A stretch of DNA of 64,000 nt from Craterostigma plantagineum (taxonomy: Eukaryota > Streptophyta > Magnoliopsida > Lamiales > Linderniaceae). Shown here in pieces: positions 10,212 to 20,676 of the stretch. A program made the translations under genes and the position numbers. The notes below the pieces were generated by a model. The model made no database searches and had not been told where the DNA came from. It saw only the letters and a list, made by a program, of their open reading frames with translations. Location of the stretch: the NCBI GenBank assembly GCA_027422505.1, contig JAPQWV010000002.1:28188501-28252500 (forward strand), read 5' to 3'. Numbering within the stretch: position 1 is the stretch's first letter; the number at the start of each line of letters is the position of its first letter.

Positions 10212-13200
10212 ATGCCCAACCACATTCAAACCTTTGCAACCTTCTTCCTTCTCATAAACTTTCTAACAAGTTTATCCTCATCAGCAGCTACCACGGAGAC
10301 CGATCAGTCAACCCTTCTCTCCTTCAAATCCAAAATCACTTCAGATCCCTACAACAATATCATTCAAAATTGGACCGATAAATCTCCGACTTGCAGCTGG
10401 TTTGGCGTTACTTGCGGGAAACGCCACCAAAGAGTAACTTCTCTGAACATCTCTTACATGGGCCTCGCCGGACAAATCCCGCCGGAACTTGGAAACCTCT
10501 CTTTTCTCATCTCCCTCGACATGACAGGCAATGAATTTTCCGGGAATATTCCAAGGGATTTATCACGCCTGCGAAGATTGAGATTCGTAAGCCTCGCCGA
10601 GAATAGCTTGGCAGGCGAAGTACCTTCTTCGCTTGCATACTTGCCCAGGCTAGAGTCCTTACTTCTGAACAACAACAACTTTACAAGCTTAGAATCGTTT
10701 CTCGCCTCTCTTATTTCCAAGGAAACGAAGCTCGACAATTTGGACCTTTCGTTCAACTCTCTCCGAGGGAATATTCCAGAATCAATAGGAAATCTTGGCG
10801 GTCTAAAGAACCTTAAAATACTAGGCAATCAGCTTTCTGGCCATTTGCCTTCTTCGCTTGCCAATTTGACGAGCTTGGTAAGTCTCATTATGGATGATAA
10901 TTTTATCGAAGGGAGTTTGCCCGAATGGATTGGGAATCTTCGTAACCTCAGTTATTTGGGTTTTCAATCGAATCGGCTTATGGGTCCGATACCGTCGAGC
11001 ATCTTCAACATATCGACACTGAGGGTTATAGCCTTGGCTTCGAATAAATTATCAGATACACTTCCAAATGATATGTGCATTCGCCTTCCATTACTCAGAG
11101 GAGTTTACTTAGGAGCGAATGAGCTATACGGAGAAATTCCATCAAATATTTCATTGTGTTCTAAGCTTCGAGTCCTTGGTCTGTCATTTAACAACATCGC
11201 TGGTACATAATTCCATATATTTTTCTCAATCAATCCTTCATTCATTTATTCCAAGTCTAGATACTCATTTGGCCAAACTTATCATGCAGGTGGGATACCA
11301 AGTGCATTAGGCGAACTTTCCGAGCTTATGATTCTAGGCTTGGGGACAAATGATTTAAGTGGTATTGTGCCTATAAATATATATAACATCACCAGTATGA
11401 GAATGATTCAACTTGTAGGAAACCATCTTTGGGGCGAGCTTCCATCAACTTTAGGTTCTTTCATGCCGAATCTTGAAACGCTCCGCCTTGCGGCCAATGG
11501 GTTTGGTGGAGGTTTTCCAAACTCTATCTTAAACTGCTCCAAACTTAAATCCTTGGACCTTTCTGACAACAAGTTGACTGATATAATTCCAAGTTCCATC
11601 GGGGATTTGAGATTCTTACAAGAGTTGGCCTTGGCTGGAAATCACTTTACATCGGACTCTGAACTGAGCTTCATCGACTCTTTAACAAACTGCAGAGGCT
11701 TAAAAGTTCTATCAGTTTCTGACAATCCCCTGAATGGTTCTATTCCTACGTCTATTGGAAATTTATCTTCTCTCGGCGGCTTGTATGTTGCAGGGTGTGG
11801 CATCAAAGGTAGCATTCGCAATGAAATTGGTAATCTAACGGGGTTAGTCACGTTGGATTTAGGTGTAAACGATCTGAACGGAGAGATTCCAACAACAATC
11901 CGTAATTTGCAGAGCCTTCAAGGTTTGTCTCTCGAGGAAAATCGAATTGAAGGGCTCATTCCGAATGAACTCTGCGAAGTAAGGAATTTGGGAAGTATAT
12001 ACGCGGATGGTAACCAACTCGAAGGCCCAATATCAGAGTGTTTCGGAAATATCTCATCTTTAAGAGAGATTTATTTGGATTACAATAGCTTGAATTCCAA
12101 TATACCGTTAAGCCTTTGGAACATGAAAGATATCTTAAATCTTAGTGTTTCCTCAAATTCTTTAACGGGTTCTCTGCCTCCAGATGTGGGAAATTTAAAG
12201 TCCGCAATCTTCATTGATCTGTCGATGAATAAATTCTCAGGTGATATCCCGGGAACACTCGGAGGATTAGTGGAACTAGCTGATCTTTCTTTGGCCAATA
12301 ACGATTTCCATGGCCCGATTCCCGAGTCAATTGGAAGCATGGTGAGCTTAGTTTCTTTGGACCTTTCTCACAACAAACTCAACGGAACGATTCCAAAGTC
12401 TATAGAGGCTCTAAAATATCTGGAATATTTCAACGTTTCTTTCAATGGATTGTCTGGGGAGATCCCAGTAAATGGACCTTTCCAAAATTTCACAAGTCAA
12501 TCGTTCATGTCTAATTCTGCACTGTGTGGCCCTGCAAAGTTCAAGGTTTTATCTTGCCAAGAAACTCAGCAACACCGAGCAAAGAAGAAGAATATACTTC
12601 GACCATTATTCATTTCCATAGGAATCGGAGCCTTACTCCTCTGTTTGGCCTATGCAGCGGTGAGGTGTCGAAGGAAAACGACTCATCCAAGCGTTTCCGA
12701 GGCACCTGCTACGGCGGGACAGCTCGTAAGATTCTCTTATTACGAGTTATTGCATGCTACTGAAAACTATAGTGAAAATAACCTACTTGGGAAGGGAAGT
12801 ATCGGTTCGGTTTATAAAGGCGTTCTAAGAGATGGTACCACCTTAGCAGTGAAAGTGTTTCACATTCAGTTTGAACGTTCGTTGAGATCTTTTGAAGTCG
12901 AATGCGAATCTTTAAGAAATCTTCGTCACAGGAATCTTGTTAAAGTCCTCGGTAGTTGCACGAATGAACAATTCAAGGCCATCGTATTAGAATACATGCA
13001 AAACGGAAGCTTGGACAAGATGTTGTATTCCGAAAACCAATCTTTAGAAGTCAAGCAAAGACTCAACATTATGATCGATGTTGCAAGTGCATTAGAATAT
13101 CTCCACCATGGTTATTCGACGCCAGTTGTTCACTGTGACTTGAAGCCAGAAAATGTCCTTCTAGACGAAGATATGGTGGCCCGTATTAGCGATTTCGGCA

Positions 13201-14503
13201 TTACGAAGTGTCTAAACGAAGGAGAAAGCATGACACACACTAGGACTCTCGCAACTCTCGGTTATATGGCGCCAGGTATGATGTACCTTATATATTTGTT
13301 TTATGGAGTCACAACAAGAAACTAGTATCTAGTACCTTCCATGGCGGGGCAGGCTGCATTTCTCAGGCCGCTAGGAATGGCGGGGCAGGCTGCATTTCTC
13401 AGGCTGCTAGGAATTATAATATGATATTTTTTATTAGATATTGATATATAAATAAATTATATAGGTATTTATGTATTTTTAGCTCCTATTTTTAATTTAC
13501 TCAAGTTTAATGATATAAATAAATTAATATTACACGATTAGATTTGATTAGAATTATTTTTAGCTTAAACATTTAATTTTTATTATATTTTCTTCATTTT
13601 TAATTTTTCTTTCTTTTTTTAATTTTTTATTTTTGTTTAATTCGGGCGGGCCAGGCCAGCCAGGCCCGCCACCCGCTTGTAGGGCGGGCCTTCATTTTCC
13701 AGGCCCGCTGTTCGGCGGGCTTACCCGCGCTTGCCCCGCCTAGCCACGGGTCTCCCCGCCCCTCCGGCCGTTTTGACAGTACTATACTAATAGTTTCAGA
13801 AACGAAAAATAAATACGGAATTGATTTCGTGTCTAAATTGTGAGTATTAGAAAAGGATTTTGACATGGTTTTTTATTTTATTTCAAAATAAATTGATGTT
13901 TTTATTTAGATACGGAAATAAAACGGAAATGTGACAAAATTCATTTTAAAAAGGTATATATCCGTATCCAAATTTGCTACGAGAACAATACGTACATCAC
14001 ACACAGATAATTCCGTGTCTAATGACTCAATAGATACAGAATTTTAGTTTTAGATACCGAATTTTCCGTGTGTAATATGTTTTTTTTCTAGTAGAGTGAT
14101 ATATCCTACTTTTGTTTCTTAATTTTTACTTCAATGAAACATGGTTGAAGAGTATGGCTCGGAAGGCATAGTTTCAACAAGATGCGACGTGTATAGCTAC
14201 GGTATAATGCTTCTGGAGGCCTTTACGGGAAAGAGACCGAGCGATGAAATGTTTTCGGGAGATATAATGCTTACGGATTGGGTTAATGGTTCGATGACCG
14301 ACGAAGTAATTCAAGTCGTCGATGCTAATTTGATCAGGTCGAAAGATGAAAACGGATTCAATGAGACACGATTGCATTGCATCGTTTCTATTTTGGAGTT
14401 GGGTCTTAATTGCTCTGCTAAATCACCTGGCGACAGGATGAACATGAAAGATGTTGCTGCCCAACTAAAGAAAATCAGAGCCCAGTTAGTTAGAGAACGT
14501 TGA
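10212..14503 (+). CDS. LRR receptor-like kinase, subfamily XII type, non-RD
   Basis: A plasma-membrane receptor kinase of the class that includes EFR, FLS2-like and Xa21-like immune receptors. Three exons join in frame: 10212-11202, 11290-13275 and 14151-14503 (1109 aa). Order: signal peptide (about 1-25), LRRNT with CSWFGVTC, about twenty extracellular LRRs with the plant LxGxIP pattern, one transmembrane helix near 768-790 (FISIGIGALLLCLAYAAV), juxtamembrane segment, kinase about 820-1105. Kinase motifs: GKGSIGSVYKG, AVKVF, HCDLKPENVLL near 945, DFGI, GYMAPEYGSEG, DVYSYGIMLLE. The HCD in place of HRD marks a non-RD kinase. The third exon lies beyond an 875-bp intron holding a GC-ended MITE; a read-through of that intron stops at 13325. 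No lesion is seen. The ligand cannot be inferred. Confidence 0.93.
13339..13779. mobile_element. GC-ended MITE in the receptor kinase intron
   Basis: It has GC-rich ends and an AT-rich core, closing with CCGTTTTGACAG at 13768-13779. The left end carries two tandem copies of a ~37-bp unit (GGCGGGGCAGGCTGCATTTC). The core and right end match the reverse complement of 31735-32005. Related copies lie at 52710-52794 and 59683-60136. The CTGTCAAAACGG end suggests a non-autonomous hAT, but no target duplication was found here. Confidence 0.6.
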
Positions 14504-14987
14504 TAAAAAATCAGAAATGGAAATTTGCTCAAGGCAACATTGCCAGGCTATAAGCAGGCTTGGCAAAATGAGATTCTTATCTTTTGATTTCCTAGAATAG
14601 TTTTGAACTCGCATGCAATATAAGTAGAGTCGACAAAACACATATTTGTATCGAGCTTCTTTTTAAGATGGAGAAAGACGTCGATGTAGATGATAGTTCG
14701 ACGTACGGTTATGAAAGATTTTGCACCTTTTTTTCTTTTATGGTTTATAATTTGAAATTGAACATGGAATGTGCCGCTTGAATTTGACCTGTAGCCTGTA
14801 GGACGAATTTTAGTTGGAACGTATCTTAGAGAAAAGAAGTGGAAATATTTTACAACAAAACTCTTACTCTAAAGAAGGGAAGCCTTGCGAATCCGCTGAA
14901 TGGACACCAGTGAAACTCCAAATGACTTGCAATATCCATTTGTTACAAGTTAACCTAAGATGTTCACAAAAAGGTTGTCATCTTAAT
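14504..14987. other. Receptor kinase 3' flank
   Basis: Probable 3' untranslated region followed by unremarkable DNA. A short frame at 14814-15029 has no recognisable product and I do not call it. Confidence 0.35.
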
Positions 14988-16272
14988 TTATTCATAAGTG
15001 TTAAAGTTGATTTGTATTTCTGTGACTAGGACATCGGACTGTAAAGAAGAACCCTGCGACTTTCTTCTCATCTCCTCGTTGAGCACGCTGCTTTTAACCA
15101 TTTCCATCGAACAGATGTCATTTGGAGCCGAATTAGATAATGACATTCTGAATGTCTCCCACGAGTCTGGTAACGTACCAAGAAGCCACAAACCCTGCAC
15201 TTCGTCGTCGAACTTGATTCCCATTCCAGATAGCTGATTAATAATTCCTTGGAATATATTCAAGTGTTCAGATATGTTGCTCCCTTCTTGATACTTCAAA
15301 CTCATCATCTGCTTTATCAGAAAAAGCTTGTTGTTCCCAGTCTTTCGAGCGTATAACTGCTCAAGCTTGCTCCATAAGGTCCTCGCATGTTTCTCGTCGC
15401 TTATGTGGTTGAGAACATTATCGTCAACCCACTGTCGAATAAAGCCGCAAACTTGACGGTGAATCAATTCCCACTCCTTGTCGCTTTTATCGGTCGGCTT
15501 CTCCAAATCGAACACCGGCGAATAATAATCTTTTACGTACAAAAGATCCTCCATCTTTCCTTTCCAAATATGGTAGTTCGACCCGTTCAACATAACCACC
15601 CGACTAGTATTGCCCTCCATGACTTCGAACACAATAGCGCCACAACACAACGCTCTGATACCACTTTGTTGGGGTTGTCGAAATCACGAGCAATAAAAAC
15701 GACCATCAACCAACGAAGAAAGCGAAAAATAACACGCCAACTTTTTACGTGGAAAACCCGAAACGGAAAAAACCACGGGATCGCTCTCCCGATCCAAGGA
15801 AACGTCCACTATAACCAAATTCGACGATTACAACGACAACTCCTCCCGAGAACGTCTTGAGGTAATAACAACCCAACGACACACCGAAAAATACTACGCC
15901 GACAAGAGAGCACGCAACGTCGAGTTACAAACTCGGTTACACCAACAAACGTCGAGCTACAAGCTCGGATATACGAAGAAGGGGTTCAAGCCGATTACCA
16001 CCAAACTGTGACAAACCGACCAATCTAACCCGGTAGATGTATAGATCACGTCGAGGTGAGTCTCCTCACGAAATTTGGACGAAATCGGGGTAACGGATCG
16101 TCCCGATCGGATTTTTCTTCTCCCTTTTCTTTTTCCTTCTTTTTCCTCTTTTCTCTCTTCTCCTTCGCGTCTGTTCGTGTGTGTTGTATGTGTTCTCTAT
16201 ATTTTTTTTTTTTACATAACTATATACAAGTACATGGGCCACCCAAATGGGCCGGACCCAATAAGAAGGACA
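14988..16272 (-). mobile_element. Truncated Copia retrotransposon: LTR, primer-binding site and gag
   Basis: On the minus strand: an LTR (about 16272 down to 15667), the primer-binding site (GCTCTGATACCA on plus, 15652-15663), then a gag frame starting at ATG 15620. The gag shows UBN2/Copia-gag motifs: [18 protein letters not shown], a [20 protein letters not shown] segment and [17 protein letters not shown]. The frame ends at 14988, but similarity fades near 15030, before any zinc knuckle, integrase or RT. No 3' LTR is seen, so the element is cut off inside gag. The outer LTR boundary is inferred from the CA dinucleotide at 16271-16272. Confidence 0.8.
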
Positions 16273-16273
16273 C

Positions 16274-16570
16274 TGTTAAATTCGGTTTAAGTCACACTTT
16301 TGGCCAGGTGATGCCAACTAAGAAGAAAATAGAGCGTCTTCTCTTCGCTATGTTTCTCCTCAGACTTACAGCGCGTGTAACTTTACACAGACCGTGCGTG
16401 TGAAAGAGTTGTAAACACGAAACCTAGAGAGTGTTGTGAGCTATGTAATCTCATGTGAAAATATATCAATAAAATAGTTTATCCTTGGCCCGCGGACGTA
16501 GGCTAAAATCAATAGGCGAACCACGTAATTCATCTGTGTTGAACTTTAGTTTTCTGTGCTGGAAAACACA
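16274..16570 (+). repeat. Copia LTR remnant in plus orientation
   Basis: It starts TGTTAAATTCGG and contains GAGCTATGTAATCTC, then CCGCGGACGTAGGC and GCGAACCACGTAATTC, the conserved 3' segment of many plant Copia LTRs. It ends near AAAACACA at 16570. It abuts the oppositely oriented LTR of the neighbouring element, so two Copia LTRs lie head to head. Confidence 0.6.
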
Positions 16571-17602
16571 AATCCAAGAGTGAAGTTTATTACGATTGAC
16601 GAATCATCTCTTTAGAACTTTGATTGATACTGTCATACACACAACACTAGATTTAAGCCTGTAGGACAAACAATTTCTTTGAGTTGAAATCGATCTTTAT
16701 CGACTGTAATCACTCAGCTCTTGACCGATCTTCCAAGCCTTGATCATTGGAATTTAGGCTCATTAATCTCTAAAATCTACAACCTAGAACTCTCAATCCT
16801 TTCAATAAGCTTCAATTTTATAGTCCAAATTAGCTAGATAGACTCGCTTGAACCTCATACCCGAACAAGCTTTTCTAAGTTTATTTTCAGAAATGAGATT
16901 GAAATACTTACATCATTGGAAGCTTGGAAATCAAGTTCAAAGCGAACTGGGCACTCATAGGGACCGAAAAAGAGCAAAATGTTTCAGTGTGTTTACTCAT
17001 CTCTTTAAACACGCTTTGCATTGTTCTATTGGGGGGATCAGTATTTTTTTTTTCCTTTTCTTACATTTCTACCACACAAGAACTTAGTTGAAATATCAAG
17101 GGCATTCTATCACCAACCATCCTTAATAATTACCTTTAAATTCTATTTTTGCAGCTGAAGATATACTATACTTTAAGAAAAAATTATTTCAAATTATACT
17201 GGATCAAATCTCCATAATTGTGTACCTACCCAACTATTAAGAGTATAATTTGAATATGGTTTGCAATAAATGGAAAGCAGCATAATTACTACCGTCCGAA
17301 AACATCGGCGATATCGGAGGCAAGAGCTCAATGTCGTTAAAGTGGCGTTAGCAATTTTAGTATTATTTCTAAAATAGTAAATACGGAGTTATCCTCGCAC
17401 GCTTTTGGTTGTTCACTCCATTTATATTTTATACTCTCTCTCTCTCTCGCCAGTCGTCCATTATTCGGCCAATAATTCTCTGAAAAAAAAGAAAAAATCG
17501 CAAAATCAGTATCCTTTATCTAATCGACGCTGTATCGAATCTAACAGATAACAAGGCCGTGAAAGTGTTGACGGAAGAAATAATCGAATCTAATTTTGAA
17601 AA
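16571..17602. other. Intergenic DNA and VAP27 promoter
   Basis: No gene recognised. Near the right end a TTTATATTTTATA segment (about 17424-17436) followed by a CT-repeat tract (about 17437-17450) resembles a plant core promoter for the VAP27 gene starting at 17603. Confidence 0.4.
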
Positions 17603-19467
17603 ATGAGCAACGGCGAGCTTCTACAAATCGATCCTCTAGAGCTTCAATTTCCCTGTGAGTGGGCGATTTTTTTGTCTTTTTTATGTTGCTATCTGTTTAC
17701 ATTTGTGAATCTTGGTTAACTGCTTGTGGTGTGTGTGGTTCGGGGTGTTTCTAGAAGGGTTAGGTGAGGTTATGTCTGGTTGTGTCTTGCTTGTGGATCT
17801 TTCCTTGTGGATGATTTTGGTGGCTACGTTTGATTTAAATATCGTTTTGTCCCTTTGCCTTTTTGGTTTATAGTTGAATTGAAGAAGCAGATCTCGTGTT
17901 CCATGCAATTAACGAACAAATCGGATGATTCTGTTGCGTTTAAGGTAAAAATTCTTTCGCCGTTGTTTGCCGTCGGATGCATATGCCTCAAAATATGTTA
18001 TGTTCTGGCTCTGGGTTTTGTTGCCATTAGAGGTGCAAGGAGAGCTCAATACTCAAAAGTTATCTGCTTTTAAATTTCGAAATCTTAGGTGAAGACAACA
18101 AATCCGAAGAAGTATTGTGTGAGGCCTAATACTGGAGTTGTCGTGCCGCACTCCACTTCTGAAGTCGTAGGTACATCAAATCTCATTTGTTCTGAATTAT
18201 ATTCTCTATTTTCATGGCTGGAAATGTTTCGAAATAGAGTAGTTTTTGTATTCATCGAGATTCTTTCTCATTTAGTTATGATGCAAGCACAAAAGGAGGC
18301 TCCACCTGATTTCCAGTGCAGGGATAAATTTCTCTTGCAGAGTGTGGTAGTTAGCCCTGGAATCACCACGAAGGACATAACTCCCGAAATGGTAACATTC
18401 TGTTGATTAAACTCCACTATAATCGTTTACTATTTGGTCTTGGATTATTCATACCTGTTGTTGTGTGATTCAACTTTGTTAACTGTAAGTATTTGATGTG
18501 TGTTTATTTCAGTTCAACAAAGAGTCGGGCAATCGTGTTGAAGAATGCAAGTTGAAAGTTTCCTATGTTCCGCCACCTCGGCCTCCTTCGCCTGTCCGTG
18601 AAGGTTCAGAAGAAGGTTCCTCTCCTAGGGCATCAGTCTCGGACAATGGAACCGTTAATCAGTCTGAATTCAATGTGTGTTTTCGAAATTCTGAACTTCT
18701 TATAATTGAAAACATGTGCACCTTTAGCACTAGCATTTTATAATGTTAATTTAATCGAAACGTCCTCTATCTTTGTTTCTCGGCAGGTGGCAAAAGCCTA
18801 TGGTGAACCCCAAGACAACAACCCAGAGGTTACTTACATTTCCAAAATTTTCTTAAGTTTCTTTTTGTTCGTTATTTGAGTTGAATCTCTTTATCCATGC
18901 ATGCTCGTTTTCCTCAGTTTGTGCTTTGAATTTTGGGCGATAGTGTTTTCTAACATAACATAGAGATCAAATTGTCGAATTCCTGAAAGTAGTCATAGGT
19001 GGAACTCAACATGAATTGTGAACGAATGCGATGGGGAAAAATGCTCAGTTATAGTTAATGTCTATATGAATTCTTGCAGTGCAGTGGATTTTACGTCAAG
19101 ATGTAACCTTTTTCTGCATAATTGTTAGGTTAAGGCCCTCGTCTCTAAGCTAAAAGAGGAGAAACTTATTGCAATCCAGCAAAACAACAAGCTCCAGCAA
19201 GAACTGGTAATACTTCTTTTAACTCGATTATTACCCAGACATTACTGTAAAAACTTCGACACGTTATCTGTGCTCATATTTATTGTTCTTATAGCTAGTC
19301 AGGCATCTGTAGAAAGATTATTACAAGTTACATTGAAACTTTACGTCTCTATTTAGGATACGTTGAGGCGTCGACGCAGCAAGAACGGAGGAGGTATACC
19401 ATTCGTTTATGTTTTCATCGTTGGCTTGATTGGGATTCTCATTGGTTATCTTCTCAAGAGAACATAA
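17603..19467 (+). CDS. VAP27: VAP27-type vesicle-associated protein (MSP domain, tail-anchored)
   Basis: VAP27 proteins sit in the ER membrane and bind FFAT-motif partners, tethering ER to plasma membrane, actin and other organelles. Eight exons join in frame: 17603-17654, 17874-17944, 18089-18170, 18276-18391, 18513-18674, 18787-18828, 19129-19206, 19357-19467 (237 aa, normal for the family). The MSP domain covers about 1-130: LLQIDPLELQFPFELKKQ, LTNKSDDSVAFKVKTTNPKK, YCVRPNTGVVVPHSTSEV and CRDKFLLQSVVVSPG. A Pro/Ser-rich linker follows (PPPRPPSPVREG), then a coiled coil (about 180-208, VSKLKEEKLIAIQQNNKLQQ) and a C-terminal membrane anchor (FVYVFIVGLIGILIGYLL) ending KRT. Every splice site is canonical and there is no lesion. 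Which VAP27 paralogue this is cannot be told. Confidence 0.95.
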
Positions 19468-20676
19468 CATAACATGGATGATCAGAGCTCAAAAGCGTCG
19501 CCATCCTTGTTAATGGTTTCTCATTGATGTGGTGCTTAGGGTAATTAAGGAAACATCTCACTTATTATATAACTCTGCTGCGGCTCACTGATGCTTTGTT
19601 CAATCTCCCAGAAAAAAAAAATACCTACCATTCTTTGTGTGGCTACTTTCAGCGTTGCATACTATCCCTCTTTTATTTAGTTTTGGGTATTATTTTTATT
19701 GATTTCCGTTTTTGCTAGTCAGATATCTTTGCTATACAAAACATGCCTCAACATAATAGAGTTCAGTTTAGGATACCAATCACCGACGCTGGAATCAACG
19801 ATTTGAAAGTCCAACTTAAACCTATAAATAAATATAGATGTGCGTAACGTACTCTCCATTACATAGGTCACATTTGATATTTGCAATACGGACTCCGATA
19901 TAAGCATCCTTTGGCTATAATTTTCTAGTCCCAAATTACGTTACCATAATGTGGATTGAAAAGTTTCTGATTGAAATTTTTCAAGGAGATTTCGGTTAAA
20001 ACCCACCTTAAATTTAGCCGTTGACGTTAACAGCTGATTCCAAAAATTAATCTCATCTTCAAGGTGTGTGACACAAATTTGAATCCAAGAATAGACGCCA
20101 TAATTCATCCTAGAGTATAAAATAGTCCGGCCCGACCAGTTATATTTTTTAGCTAAGAAATATAGAATTAGATCACGATGAAGTCTAAAATATAATTTTT
20201 TTGTATATATAAAATTAAAATTCTCAATGTATTACTATATGAAACGCTGAACTCCGACAAAACACAAGCGGTGAAGATACGATCAAACCGCTGCTAGCTG
20301 TCATTTGATGGGGCAATTCTCTACATGCATGCAAAAAGATATAATAAGAGCAACACAAACATTGTATATCTAAGATGTATACATATATAGATTTATAAGA
20401 TTTGTCGATGCAAGAAAAGCTCATCTTCGTCCCACGTGGAACTCTCTACGCTGGACACCTCACACGCCTAACCATATTTCTGCATATGTGTAAGCTCATT
20501 CACACTCACCTCGCAAAATATTAAACAAGACCAAATCCAAATAGTAGAGACACAAACATGCATAAATAATTACCTAATACATTCATGCTTCTCGTGATAT
20601 ATTGACGGTGATTTCCTCCTCCTCTTTCCCTCCTAATTCCTTCTCCCTAAAGAACAAAAATTTGAAGAAGAAGAAC
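19468..20676. other. Intergenic region between VAP27 and pectinesterase
   Basis: The first ~200 bases are probably VAP27 3' untranslated region. The rest is AT-rich with no recognised gene. The pectinesterase promoter and a purine-rich leader directly upstream of the ATG at 20677 occupy the end. Confidence 0.35.

Noticed and set aside
10454..10828. Antisense open frame within the LRR region
   Set aside because: It is the mirror of the repetitive LRR coding sequence and has no independent support; other antisense frames at 11408-12340 are the same.
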